A stretch of DNA of 64,000 nucleotides, taken from Pardosa pseudoannulata. Lineage: Eukaryota > Arthropoda > Arachnida > Araneae > Lycosidae. Numbering within the stretch: the stretch's first letter is position 1; every line of letters begins with the position of its first letter. The notes below the pieces were generated by a model. The model was not told where the DNA came from and ran no database searches. It worked only from the letters and a program-made list of their open reading frames with translations. The stretch lies in contig CM063510.1 of assembly GCA_032207245.1 (NCBI GenBank), positions 154,741,596-154,805,595 of the forward strand, read 5' to 3'. A program made the translations under genes and the position numbers. This document shows, piece after piece, positions 40,950-55,900 of the stretch.

Positions 40950-43900
40950 AGTCAAATTGAAAAAAATATACAGGGTGTCCCAAAAGGTCGTTTACAAACT
41001 TAACATGCTGGTCTGTCATATCACGGTAAACAAGATTTACATAGGAGCTTGTGTCCGAAAATGCAAACTGCGACCGCTAGAGCGCTGTGATCACGAGTGT
41101 GGAGCAGGAGAAAAAAAAATGATATCGACAGCGGTATTAATATGATTTTTACTACAGATGAGGATTACATTACAGCAAATGCTCACAATTGTTTCCCTTC
41201 GCCACAATGCAAGTTTTACAACGTCGGCACATGGATTAACGAACCCGTTCAAGTTGTCCAGGAGTGTCACAGACACGTGCTGTCTGGCGATAAGATCCAT
41301 GTCCGATGTTAGGGTGTCTCGTACACCATGGACTTCATGTGTCCCCACAGGTAGAGATCCAGGGGAGTCAGGTCGGGGGATCGCGCGGTCCGCTTCTACC
41401 GATCCAGCTATTTTTCTGTAATTATTGCCCTCTAGCGGTCACAGTTTGCATTTTCGGACAGAAGTTCCTATGTAAATCTTGTTCATCATGATATGACAGA
41501 CCAGCATGTTAAGTTTGTAAGCGACCTTTTGGGACACCCTATATATACACTATATTTATCAAAATTACATTTCTATTTATATGCGCATATGCAGCATGAT
41601 TAATTCGAATACATATGTAAAGTCATAGAAATAACGAAAATTAAAAGCAGAAATTCCACCTTAAAAATAAAATTAACTTAATGTCATATAACAGAGAAAG
41701 GAGATGGGTATTATGTTTGTTTATACAGTTAGAGAATCGAGTCCCAATTCTTCAACGGCAGAACTAATGCATAAAAAAGTTTTAACCTTTTGCACTCGAG
41801 GTCTTTTCCCCACAGCCAAACGATGGCCAAGGAAGGGTTAGGGCGCTAATCTTCGCTATTAGAGTTCATGGGCTCGAATTCCACTGTGGCATGGATGGTC
41901 GTAGCCGTTTGGAATTGGCTTTAAGCAGTAGGTCCCGGTGTCGTTAGCCCTCGTGTTGCAAAAAGTCGACCGTAGCGCTCCAAACTAAACTTTTTCCATT
42001 CAGGTGATTTAGCAACGCGAGACACTTCTAAGCGTCCTTAGTGAATTTCTTTCCTCTAGCATAAAATTATTCAACTCACAAACTAATGATTAAAATATTT
42101 ATAGTTTAACATTTTATCTCTCTTTAAGATTAAGAAGATATTTTCTTAAATATTAATTTCTGTGCTGTTGTTTAGTGGGATATTTTGTAACAGAATTGCG
42201 AAGATGCGTGCCTAGTTTATCTAATATAGTTTATGGTGCTCATTAGAAATGAGAACATACTCTACTGTTCTTCCTAACTCCCGTTAAAATTATATACAGC
42301 CTTATGTCTCCGAAATTAGAGGTTGAAATCTAAGCCTGATCACTTCTCTGGCAAAAATATCGAGTCAGTTTGACAGTAAATTTTCATATACCGTTCTATA
42401 GTCTGCTTTTTACTAATCTTCTTTTTCTCGAACTATCATGTTTGAATTGATCTTAGAAATTCGACCGTCGATAACCAAGCTTGGAATTATCAACCGACAC
42501 ACAGCAGTCACTATTTGATGGAGCAAAAAACAATGTAAAGGATGTTCAGATTTCTGAAGTGAAAAAGAGATGAAGCTTGGATGGTCGCCAAAGTGAGGTC
42601 CCGATAGTGGACTAATTGAGATAAGAAAATCTTATCTCCTTTGAAGGGATGGCATTATTCACTTCAGTTCTCCGAACCCATTTAAAAGAAACAAAAAATA
42701 AATAATCAAAGCCACGCGTCGGATTTCGGTAACAAAGAAAGTTATGAGTGACAGTCAACTCTCGAGTTGTGCCATCGAAAGAGGTGAGGAAATCACTTCT
42801 CGATTCCGAAAGGTTAATAGTATAATTTTCATGCAAAAATCTATTACATTTTAAATGGTAAGTTATTTCGCGTCCGTATCAAAAACTCACTGAAAATTGC
42901 GCTGCGTAGTCAAGTGGATCCTGTACTGATGCTATATTATGCAACCCAACATTTTATAATACTTCTTCTAAATTAAGTAACTCCAAAATTGAGTACAGAC
43001 CTATTACTTTGGTATAGGTACCACATATAAAAATTTGTCCATCTAAAATTGAATTTTTGTGTTCACTCACGTTTGCCCAAAAATCATTTCAAAGATGGTC
43101 TAAGCTAATTTAAAGCGGTTACCAAATTTATTTTTTAATTTATAACTAATAAATCTTCCTAATTTACCTTTTGAAAAATAATTTAAATATTTATAGCAAA
43201 ATTACCAATCCCTTGGAGATTTTGAATTGAGCAAATTAGTAATAAATACACTGTAAAGATAATTGAATACCGAGGAATCAAAAGAAGTATCGTTTTAGAC
43301 AGGATTATCATTATTAGATAGTATCGTTATGCACAGGTTTCAGCGTATATATTTAGTAAACGAGAAGTAGGGTGCTACCATATTACAGTCGACATATGTC
43401 CCTTGTGAATTCTGCGTCAAATGATGTTAGAAAAGGAAATTTATGGTACCAAATTCCCATCTCTACCTATTTCTGATGTCATTATGACGTAGAAGTCACC
43501 AGTGACATGTCGACTGTAACATGGTAGCAGCCGTAAAATGTAGACTGGTTGTGTGAAAGGAAGTAAAACAAACAATTCATAAGTAACTTTTCTCTTGTGA
43601 CAACGTACTTTTGCTGATGACGTGTTCTTCGTCACACCGCAGTCCTCCGAATCCTAAATCACAGCTACAAAATAGAAAAGAAAATTAATTTCAATTCATC
43701 CATATTTCCATACGCTAAAAGCTGTCAGGGGAAAGAAAGGATATCATCAGAGGTGGAATAGTAATTAATCGCAATATTGTAGTTGTTGTTACATATGGCA
43801 AGAAACTTAACCCACAAAAATAGGCCGTTCGCATTACCTTCAAAATTTTCTATTTTTCAAAAAAATATATTGACAGAGTTTGACAGCTTAAAAAACTATA

Positions 43901-46900
43901 ATACTGTATAACGCACAGTAGAGTCCAGTAAAGTGAGTGGCCAGGAAGACTTAAGAAAAATGTAAAGAGTACTTTCAACATTTAATAAAAAATAAAATGA
44001 AACATTTACATAAGAGACATCGTCATAGTGTTACGAATTTAATAAATCTGAATAGATGGACCTAATTAAAATGTGTTTTTGATGTTAAATCAAGTCAAAA
44101 TTATTATTCTGCTTGTAAAATAGTGTATCTTTAACATTTATTGAGTGTAAATATGGGAATTAGATTAATTGTTGGTGAACTTTGTATGGGACTCTATGGG
44201 TTTCTCGTAAAATTGGCGAGATATCGTCTCGTTGGCGACAGTTTTGGCAGTTTATTTTGTCACCAAATGTGGCAATATTTGACAACATCCGGTTCCGGTT
44301 TCTGGTTTAATATGGAATGTTCGAGCACTTTCTACGGGCCTATATAAGGCAGGCTGAGCTCCAAATTAAAAACAGTCGTTAAGTAGATTTCTCATCACGG
44401 TGTGCTGTGTTTAACCGGTGCTTCCGCTGTGTTCTATGCGTAGAGGTGTGTGAGTCTACGGTATTCTGTTGTTTACCGATGATTTTGTAAACATGATACG
44501 AGTGCGCAGTATCGTATCCCGGTACTGATTCCTTTCTGACAGTGTATTTTCCATCTGACTGTCAATAAATAATTGTTTTCGTGCTGTCTTAAAGTCCATA
44601 AATCCCTGAACCCAGCAGTGAAGTTCGTAGCAATATCTTTTTTAAATTATCCTAAATACATGAAATTTTCATCATTCGATCTCTATATTTAAGTAGTTTG
44701 GCTGAATTTACTTTGTTTCGTAAAAATAAGAACTTATATATCTAGTGAAAAGTGAGAGCTAGTTCCCGTTGCATTTTCAAAAAGCTGAAATAATGTTTTC
44801 CATTTCAGTTACTACAAATACTATGAAATAAACAAGACGATAAAATCAGGTCTGTAATGTATTGACTGAGAATATTTGAAATCAATGTGTGCAATAATTT
44901 TTTCTATCTACAGAGCGCAAATTGAAAAAACACCATTTTCAATAAAAGGCATTTAAAGTTTTTATAGTTTTCTTAAAAGATATGATATTAAATGCAAAGC
45001 TGGTATAGTTTTAAAGGTTCTAATTCGAATATTTCAGTGGGATTTGTTTAAAACGATTCAGAAATGTCTAGAGATTAAAAAAAATCGAATTTCTAAGGTT
45101 TAAAGGTGATATGTCTCCTTAAAATAAGGAGATTTCAAGCAGCAGGGCACATCTCAACTTATGACAATTCTGTCTTTAGTTTTAAACGGAAGGGCAGTTT
45201 ATTGTTTGTCTATTCACTGTTGTAAACATGAAAATGAATGGGAAGGGCATTATAGTAGTTCGTGACGTTGCGACAAATTGCTCTATACTAAGATATTTAA
45301 GAATACCAAGACAATTAAAATACCAAACTTAAAAAAACATTATTATTGCAATTGGACTGTTTAAAATCGAAAGTTAAAGTCTGGAGTGTACTGAGTGTTC
45401 AGGACATGCGCAATCCAATATAGCAGGTCAAACATCACCTTTACTCTGTAACGTAGAATCTGTTTTGGGTACAATCTATTAGGGAATCTGCCTATCCTTT
45501 TGAGGTTATGGTAATGTATCCATACTCCCTGGTGCATTTTATGTAATGAAGTTTATAAATATTAAGTACTATAACTTCAACTCTCAGTAGTTGGAATGTT
45601 TGTGTACATAAAGTATGTTTCTGTGCTAATGTGGTGGAAGCTGCCGTAACAAGTAAACACGTTTTTTCAGTTAATAAACTGCTTGTTTTTTATTTAATAT
45701 TGTATTGGAATATTCAGTTGGAGTGAATCATCACTTCAACGTATTTAACATACGCTAGCCCCCTACATTGGTGAATACTGGATAAAGTTTTTATTTTGTT
45801 ATCTAATTCCTGTGTTCATACCTACTGACCCAGCTTTATGGTTTACAATGGTTGAATCTACGTTTTAACTCTCAGTGCCAAAGTCTATACGGAGTCCAGT
45901 TGAAATATAATTATTGTGTTTCTCATCTACTGCCAGAAATAGTGGTGACCGTTCGAGACGTCGTACTTTCTCCCGATAGTGCTGATCCCTACAAAAATTT
46001 AAAAGATAAAATTACACTCCGTTGTGGTAAACCTAAATTTCAGGAAATTCATTGATTGTTAGCTGAGGAAAAATTCGGTGATAAAAAACCTTCTGAGCTT
46101 CTTCGTTTCATGCAGCGGTGAGCTGAAAATCAAAACTTGCCCGACTCTCTTTTACTAGAACTGTTTCTACGGCAGTTACCCTTCAACGCGCAAAATTTAT
46201 CTTAGCATCTGTACAATACCTTAAGTCAAGTAAAACTGCAGAAATTGTCGATAAAGTTTTGGATATTTCACTTACCCAGGTAAGCAGCTATATATTTGTC
46301 TATAACATTTTGATGCTTGCTTGATGGCAACAAATTTATTTATACTAATCAGAAGCTCATAATGCCTTTACACAAAATCCTGGAAAGTGCAGTCCTCGGC
46401 AACTACGCCAGTTAGAATTTTTACCACAATTTTCTACAGGCATCCGGTATACAGAAGGATCTGGAAATATTGTAGCCGTCGCATGCCAAGTCGTATTCTG
46501 ATGCAGTGCCATAAATAGTTACTCTACTACTAGAGGGCTTGGCTCAGGGAGTACTATTGAGAAATCTTCCGTGAGATCCTGTGAGTAGCCGACGCACCTC
46601 AGGATTTCGAAATTATAAAAGTGACTCGTATGATTAAGCGCGACACCAAAATGTCTATGCATTTGGTTCAGGTACAGTTACTCCCTACGAAAAAATAATT
46701 ACTACAAGTTGCCGCAATGCCACTGATGTCAGAACTTCCATCATCACAGTAATAACTGTATGATGAAGCTCCGATGCGTAAAATGCGCTGGTGCTCATAT
46801 CACCAGTGAATGTACGCAAGTGTTAGGCAAAATATCTCAGGTAAAATGTTGTAACTGCGGCGAGGATCACCCGGCCAGCTATTGTGGCTGCGCTCGCTTT

Positions 46901-49900
46901 CCCAAGCCACGACAATCCTTACGACCCAATCAGAACAGGTTGAAAATCTAACAGTACTCTGAACTACGCTAAAGCGGCGAGAAAGGTAGTAACTCAACGT
47001 GCGGATCCTGCGGGACTGGCTCACCCCCCTAGCGCTATGAATAAAAATACTATTGCTAGCGACATTGAAGACATAACTGATCTTGCTGAGCAAATTAAAA
47101 ACCTATTAAACATCAATTCTTTCAATGAGCTAGCACAAACTCTTAAAAATACGAGGGACCAACTACTCAACACACAAGGCTATCACAACCGCATGTATGT
47201 ATTCCTAGACGCTGTTGCTCAGTGTGCCATTACAAACCGTAATGGCGGCTAACTCCTCTCCATTTCAACTGCTCGCATGGAACTGTAACGGTATTAAAAA
47301 TACGATGCTTGAGTTTCGGCAATTTGTAGATAAGCACACTCCTGATATTATTCTCCTGCAGGAAACCCACCTTAGACCTAGTGATAAACTCAACATAATG
47401 AATTACAATACCTACAGGTATGACTTCCCTAGTCAAAATCAAGCCATGCGGGGCACTGCCGCCATTATTAAACGCTCAATCCCGCTCCACGAAGATTGAT
47501 CCTGTGATCCTAGCCGACGTACTTCATTTTAACCTGCTATTATCGATGATATTACTCTCATTCTTAACTTCTACTTTATTTCTATGTGTTATTGTTTTCC
47601 TCGTCTAAACTCAAGCATCCATTGCCTATTTTATTTCCCTGCCTCAGTGATAGCTTTATCACATCTAATAGTTGTTTGTTAAAATCCTATGTATCGCAGA
47701 ACTAGAGGACTAGGATCAGGAAGTTCTGTGAAACTTGCATCCTGCGATCCTTCGAAGCCGACGCACTGTCTCAAAAAGAAGTTATTTATTAGTATTGCCT
47801 CTTTTAGGTATAGTCTATTAGTGAATCTGCCTATCCTTTTGAGGCGTTCGGCTAACGTGTATATTCAGCTTGCTTCCTAATATTTTAAATATTAATGATC
47901 TCAAATCCCTCAGCTAAAGATTCATTTTTACACTTGCGGTATGAGAACATTGGTCCTATCTTTAAGTTTCATAGCATTTTTCTTGAAAGAAAAAAAATAT
48001 CCGATGCATTGTTTGGATACTATCAGTTAAGAGCGAGAGCATGCAGTTTTATTATAGCCTATATTTATTTTTATGCTTAGCATTTAACAAAGTTTCACTA
48101 GGACAAACATATTACGACATAACGTACCTTGGACCTAGTGATTTCTGTGGTAATTGTAACTCATAAATGCATAGGTTTTCTTTTTTTTTTTTTTTGTATT
48201 TTAACAATGCATATATGTATATGTATACATGTATATAGTTGTTATACATTTGTATGTGTATATGTGCACACATCCACATTAACCGTTTAAGATTCTAAAA
48301 CATGTATTTTTCAGTAATTTGCCTATGGTTACTGAGAGAAACAGTATTGTAACATTAATCAAGACTTTAGTTGACTCACTTGCAGCGGAAGCTGTCGCCT
48401 TCTACCTGACAACTCCCTCTGTGACAAGTGTCTTCTTGGCATGTTTCTGAAACAAACAAAAGACATATATAAGCCTCATTCGAATAATTCATAGAAAATG
48501 TAATAGAATGCATTTATACCTGTATACATATGTACTATATGTATTTATACATTAATACCTGTAATATAACTTCACATATTTTCATTTGGAGATTACACCG
48601 TAGTAATTTCAATGACAAAAATGGGATTGAGAATAAGTGGTCAAATTGGATCTACGTCAAAGACTTATATATAGGGAGGGGGGGGGGGTCTGTATATCCT
48701 CCCCGAAATGTTCTCAATGCATGCCTTACAAGATATCTAAAACTTGGTGTACATCAGTATTTTTTACTGCAAGTGTTGAAAGATGAAAACTCTTTCTAAC
48801 GATGAAAAGAGTTGAAAACATTTTTTCGCTTTATCAATTGGTCATAGGAAGTTTACAAACTTAGCATTGCATTCGATGCATAGGGGAATGACTATAAATG
48901 CAAATGAAGGTTTGAAAAAGCTGACTTTCAAAGCTAGAAGAATTTATTTACTATTATAACTCGATTGTTTAGATACGAGTAATTATGCTGTACTGTTTCC
49001 GAATTTGGTTGTCATACAAAGTACGTAAAGTACGTAATTTTGTAAAAGGAAAGTAAAAGCATATCTCATAATTTCTTTATCATAACTTTTTTATTTTAGT
49101 TATTCATAACATTACTTTTGTTTAAATTCGTCTGGTTAGTGCTGAGGCGCAAATTATATATTCTCTAGTATTTACCAGGCAAATTTAAACCTGGTTAGAA
49201 ACTTGGAGCGTAAATTAAAGGATGCAATGCAATTGCTGATACATTTTTGAAGATACAATGAAATAATGTTCAGCGTTGTTGATCTGGTTTGGTCCGCTAG
49301 GTCTACTTTTTTCCAACACGAAGGCAAATGAGACCAGGACATACTGCTTAAAGCCAATTCCGAACGGCTACGAACATCGATGCCAGAATAAGATTCGAAC
49401 CCACGAACTCCGATGTTGAAGATCAGCGCCCTGACTATTCGGTCATCGTTTCTATCCATTTTATGACTTATTTATGTGTGTATACAGAACTATGCATGTG
49501 TGGTTTTGTTTGGAGAACTAAGGTCTACTTTTTTTGCTCACGAGGGCTAATGAAACCAGGATCTACTGCTTAAAGCCGATTCAGAACAACGAATATCCAT
49601 GTCGGTAGCTGGATTCGAACCCGCAAACTTTGGTACCGAAGAACAAAGCTCTACCATTCAACCATCGTTTACACATGCATGTGTGTATAAGATTTATGTA
49701 TGTATATACTTTGCATGAAAGTGCGTATAATGATTTTTTTGTAAGATTGGAAGTGCACTATACTTTGGATCCTCCCTGAAAAAAAAATTCTGGCTACGTC
49801 ACTTTTGTACGTGCTAATATAGTCGCTCATAATTAACGTTAAATACATCGATATGTGAATTACGTCTCATTTCAGTAAGCGGTTGGAGCAGTTCAAGAGT

Positions 49901-52900
49901 AAATATGCGTATATTAGTTGTTTGTAGTGCTAATGCTAGAAATAGCGTTTCGGACATTACCGTAAAGTTTAACGTCAACTATTTCCTCAAAAACGCAAAT
50001 TGGTATAAAGGGAGATATATTTTGTTAGTGTGACCATTTATTTCTTTAGTCGTAAGGGTCTGAAAGCGCTGTAAAACACCAAGATAACAATAGATACCGC
50101 ACAGCCACAAACATCCCTGCCAATTGTTACATAAATTCGATTGGTTGGTTAGGAGCGCAAACACCTACATCGTCGGTCAGTATCAGTAAAGGTGTTTGTA
50201 ACTGCTCAAAAAAGTATAGAGGGTGAAGAAAAATCGCAACCACCACCCGTAAAACCATGGCTAGGAGGATCGAGTCATTCTGCACAGCTTAGCTGAAAAA
50301 TAACAAATTAATTGAATTACCTCACAAATTAACTCAAAAAAGTCATCAATAAATTGGGGGGTGGGAATTAGCCAGGATTAATTTTATGTAACTGGAAAGA
50401 TGAATCTGCTACTGAGAAAAATGTGGAACTTCGAGCTCTTACCAACACACTGTTCATTCTTCTGCATATAACCGTGTTCGCAAAAGCACAATTTTTCTTC
50501 GCCGGAGAATAGGCAAGCCGTGTCGTTGCCGCAAGAACACCCTAGAAAAACAGAAAAAAAAATTATTTTAGATGCATCAGAAGGTTTCAAAATTTGAAAT
50601 TTCTTGAAATAGTTTTGCGAGGAACATTGCCCGATAGCAAAATAATTAAGCAAATTGACGCAACGTCAATTGTTCCCCTTGTGAAGACTCCCCTTTGTTC
50701 AGAGCACGCGCCAAATCAGCTGATCGGAAATCCCACCTGTTGACCAGTTTACAATAGCATGGCATAGCAGAGTCTGGGATGTTGACAGTTGGATTGAATA
50801 GGCGTTACGCCCCTGATCGGTCACGTTAATGAATCCTCGGGAATTCCGGAATCGGGACAGCTAGCGAATGAGAATTCAACTAAAAAAACTAGCTGTAACC
50901 TTAGGTGGAGTTCTTAGGTAACTGGAATCGTAACTAACCAAAAAACGGTTGGCGGGACCGTAACTGACCCCAGGTATAAAAATCCTAGAATTTTGTGACA
51001 CTGGGCCGTTCAACATTTTTTTTACGTAGGTGCTTTGACCTCGTGGAGGCTTTCGCATCTTTTGACCGGAGCCAGCTTTTTAGTGATTGCATTCGGGAGA
51101 CTCGTAAAGTCCGCTCATATAAGGAGTGGCAGGGACTCGGATACCGAACGGGGGATAGATTGGGTTGCATTGCACCCTGGAAGAGCCTCCCCGTTTGTGA
51201 GATTATTAAATCTTTTATTTTCCCGACTGTGATCGTCGTGGCAATTCAGTGCCAGCCGAAAATCCTCTACATTTCTACTTGTTTTGGGGAGATTTAGAAT
51301 CCTGTTGTAGATATAACAGTATTTACTCCAGAAATAATAAAAGTAATTTCCAATTTTATCGTGACTGTGATCTTTCTTCGCGCTACTTCTTCACTCGAGA
51401 ACATTGAAGTCGTCACACCCTGTTCGTCCATTGTCTTTTTCAGGATGCATGATGGGTAATGCATATGCTGCCCTTACGTTTCAACTAAAATGAAAATCTA
51501 TAACACCTGAAATGAGCCATGCAGCGAGGTACCGCCTTGCAGCATGAAACATCTCACAGAAATCGACTAGCTACTTTGGCAAAAAACAGGCATGGGCCCT
51601 TTCCACCAAATATAGTATGGAAACCATATAAACGTGTTTTCTCTACATATAATATAAGGAACACTGAACTCATAAATTAAGAAACTAACAACATTATCCT
51701 TTTGTATTGCATAAAAAGGAAATATACTTATAACATTAATTACCCAGATTTTAACCTCCACGATAAAGTCATCGTAGTTCAAGCTGTTTAAGGTTTCTAT
51801 TATATTTGCACAATATAAACATGTCTCTAGTCCATCCTGTCCAAACCAGAGGCGTAGATTTTATCACTTTCTCTAAGAACGGAACGAACAAACGCACACA
51901 CGCGTATATGTGTACGTATGTATACATGCGAACCCAGTATGTTGTCTTGGGGGGGGGGCGTGCTCAACAAACTAAAGCGAAAAGGTATCACAAAGTTTAA
52001 TATGTAACACTAGTAAGAAGTTGCGAATCTACCAGAAATCAAAATTCCAATTCCACTATAATTTTATTAATAATTTTTACACTGCATTTATTTGATTGAA
52101 ATACATAAAAAGCACTAAAATGCCGCTAATGTATTTAGGATGTTTGGTTAGTTAACTTGAAGAACTTCGGCCACATCTGGAAACGCGTCAGCTGAGCCAG
52201 GCGGGTCGTTTGACCGCAAAATTGCGTCATCCTGGATATGGAAGGTTCCGGAAAGAATCACGCGAGGGGCAACCCCCCATATAAGAAGATTGGTTGAGCG
52301 GAGAAGAAGCGGATTTTCTTGTGAAGCTCGATAAGAGTCCACTCGTCTCTCCGAATTGCCGGAGATTGCTTTTCTTCAGAGACCGCCAGCGTCTCTGCTT
52401 TCTGCCACGAAGTCGACCTTCGACTTCGGGATCTCATTCCCGTTATATTTAATAATTTTTTACTTCGTGCTTTGAAGTAGGTTGCTGAGAGTGACACTTA
52501 CTCTCATTTTGGATCGTCTTGCATCCTTTGATTCTCAACGAACTACAGCGAGATACGTACTCTGAGCATTTCGAGCCTCAGTGTAGAAGTGAACTTTTTG
52601 GATCATCAGACCGGTAGATTATAGTGTCAGAGTCCCGTACCGGCTCTAATTAGAGAACTGTTCTTGTGTTCGAGAATTACCGGCTTCACTGTACCCTCGT
52701 GTTTTATATTTTTAACACTTATCTCAGCACGAGATTTCAGAAGTGATTGAATGTACAGAATCCTGTATATAGATGTATAAAAATTATTCCCATGAATAAA
52801 TCGTTTAATCAAGATTAAATAGATGTTCAGCCTGTATCCTTGACGACCTCGCCTACCCTTACTCCAATACGTTACAACACACTCAGTCCCTAACGTTCTT

Positions 52901-55900
52901 TAAGCGGTTAAAGCTGCAGACAAAAATGCTCTTCCATTAAAGGAAAAATATGCCTCTAATCATCTATAGCGGAAGATTCCCACTGTTGACGTGAGAAAAA
53001 ACGCAGTTGCAAAAAGTAGTGGACTTACCGACGCACTTTCCCTCCGTCTCGGCATAACCGGTGGGGCAGAGGCAGATTTTCTTCGCATCCTGGAATTCGC
53101 AGTCATGACCCGCTCCACACTGACATTCTGAAAAAAAAATTTTTTTTCTTTACTGGAGACGCTCATGGCTATATATATAATATTTTATTGTTCATGTTTT
53201 AATGTTCTTGTTTTTAAGGTAGTTTTTTTTGAAGTTTGTAACTATTTTATATTTTGTAATTATTAACGGCTCCAATCTCATACATCTACCATGTATGGAA
53301 GCCAATGATGTAGAATTAAAAGCTTCTGCAATATATATATATATATATATAAATGCGGTAATGTATTTAAGATGGTTGGTCGGTTAACTTAAAGAACTTC
53401 GGCCACATCTGGAAACGCGTCAGCTGAGCCAGGCCGGTCGTTTGACCGCAAAATTGCGTCACCCTGGATATGGAAGGTTCCGGAAAGAATCACGCACCCC
53501 CCCCCCATATAGGAAGATTGGTTGAGCGGAGAAGAGGCGGATTTTCTTGTGGAGCTCGATAACAGGCAACTTGTCTCTCCGAATTGCCGGAGCTTGCTTT
53601 TCTTCAGAGACCGCCAGCGTCTCTGCTTTCTGCTACGAAGACGACCCCCGACCTCGGGATCTCATTCCCGTTACATTTAACAATTTTTTACTTCGAGCTT
53701 TGAAGTAGGTCATTGAGAGTGACCCTTACTCTCATTTTGGATCGTCTTGCATCCTTTTATTCTCAACGAACTCCAGCGAGCCTCTGTATAGAAGTCAACT
53801 TTTCGGATCATCAGACCGGTAGATTATAGTGTCAGAGTCCCGTACCGGCTCTAATTAGAGAACTGTTCTTGTGTTTGAGAATTACCGGCTTCACTGTACC
53901 CCCGTTTTTTATATTTTTTACATTTAGCACGAGATTTCATAAGTAATTAGATTTACAGAACCCTGTATATAGATGTATAAAAATTATTCCCATGAATAAA
54001 TCATTTAATCAAGATTAAATAGATGTTCAGCCTGTATCCTTGATGACCTTGCCTACCCTTACTCCAGTGCGTCACAACACACGCAGTCCCCAGCGTTCTT
54101 TAAGCGGTTAAAGTTGCAGAGAAAAATGCTCTTCCATTAAAGGAAAAATATGCCTCTAATCATCTACAGCGGAAGATTCTCACTGTTCATTTTATAAGAA
54201 ATAACGCAATTGCAAAGAGTAGTGGACTTACCGACGCACTTTCCCTCCATCTCGGCATAACCGGTGGGGCAGAGGCAGATTTTCTTCGCATCCTGGAATT
54301 CGCAGTCATGACCCGCTCCACACTGACATTCTGAAAAAAAAAATTTTTTGTTTACTGGAGACACTCATGCCTATATATATAATATTTTATTGTTCATGTT
54401 TTAATGTTCTTGTTTTTAAGGTAGTTTTTGTTGAAGTTTGTAACTATTTTATATTTTGTAATTATTAACGGCTCCAATCTCATATATCTGCCATGTATGG
54501 AAGCCAATGATGTAGAATCAAAAGCTTCTGCAATAAAAAAAATACATATACAGTGTTCCCTCGAAACTTCGAGCTTCATGTTTTGCGGCTTCAGTGCTTC
54601 GCGGGTTTTCCCAAAATATTCATTAAAAAATAAAAATGTAAAAAAAAAACAACCATGTCGGCAGCCACATTGTGGAAAGGAGCATTGTTTCATGTTGATA
54701 CGCGAGATATAAGGAACCCTGCATGTCAAACAAAGAGATGAGTTGACTCAGAGTACGTACCACGGGCTCTTGAGATGACAAAATGTGCAAGTTAGGAAGA
54801 AAATGAAGAGGAAGACGTAGAACAAACTGAAAAGCGTAGGCTTACCCTGGAGAATCTGTAATAATTGTGCATTGACGACAAATTTGGTCCGAGCTGTCGA
54901 GTTCAGCAATCGCGTTGACGGGATTATATCTTTGTACAGGGAAATTTTGAAAGAAAAGGAAAAACAAAGACAACAACTACCCATCACCATGTTTCTCTCC
55001 AAGGTAAAGCCCCCTGGCTCTACCGTCAGCGCCTCCAGCAGAAGAGTCTCCGAGTGAGCCTAAAACTTCTACGAGTCAAGTGAGAGCCTCTCCTTCGCCA
55101 CCAACACGAGACTCTTCGCCTCTCTCAGAAAGCAATGTTGATTAATGTTTATTACTGTATAAGGTTTTGTAATTAACCTTATTAATTAGCACTGACACGT
55201 TTAAGTAAATACGTATACTGTTGTAATTTTTGTCTTAAATGTGTAAAGTATAAATACTGTTTACATATTTAAAACATTAGTGTACCCGCATACATGAAAA
55301 TTCCTAGGAGGGTTATTAATGCACTCCCTTCCAATAAAAGACGAAAAGGAAGGCCTAAAAAAACGGTGGAAAGACTGTGTGGATGAAGATTTTGCCATCT
55401 TAAAGGTAAACAACTGGAGATCAATTGCTGGGTAGAAGGGCAGATTGGGAAAAGCTTCTAAGGAAGGCCCAGGCCCACAAAGGGCTGTCGTGCCAATGCT
55501 GATGATGAAATCCTACTTCACCGTTTTTTCAGCTTTCGTGGAGGGTTCTGATCCCTATTAACCGCGAAAAGCGAGGGATCACTGTACATACATACGTACA
55601 CAAGTGTTTTTATATAAATACATGCATATGTAATACATCAAAATTATTACATCCTAAAATATCTAAAATTCTTATTTTGTAACACCTAATATCCCAGCCG
55701 TAAAATGCCAGATATAAAGGAGTGTTCTCCGATTTATATTCTTTTTACCCGTCTCTCAAAACTAGGGCGGTAAGTGTTCATTTTCTGTCGACTGTCCACA
55801 TTTACATCAGCTGTTCCATGAAAATAGTTTTCGGTACTTCAATAAGTAAATTGTTGGCTGTGTGGTTTTTGAGCTAAAAAAAATTAAATAATTACACGTC

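Larger units (their letters stand above)
52118..54540. repeat. Tandem duplication (~1.2-kb units) carrying one module exon each
   Basis: Unit A covers about 52118-53340 and unit B about 53350-54540. Both contain the same intron sequence, the module exon (offset 1203 bp) and the same right end (catgtatggaagccaatga). Each unit also carries an LTR-like stretch with an AATAAATC signal (about 52796 and 53996). Small indels separate the copies. Confidence 0.88.

Noticed and set aside
47037..47252. Independent small gene
   Set aside because: It overlaps the ORF2 start in the way Jockey ORF1 does and follows CCHC knuckles, so it belongs to the LINE fragment.
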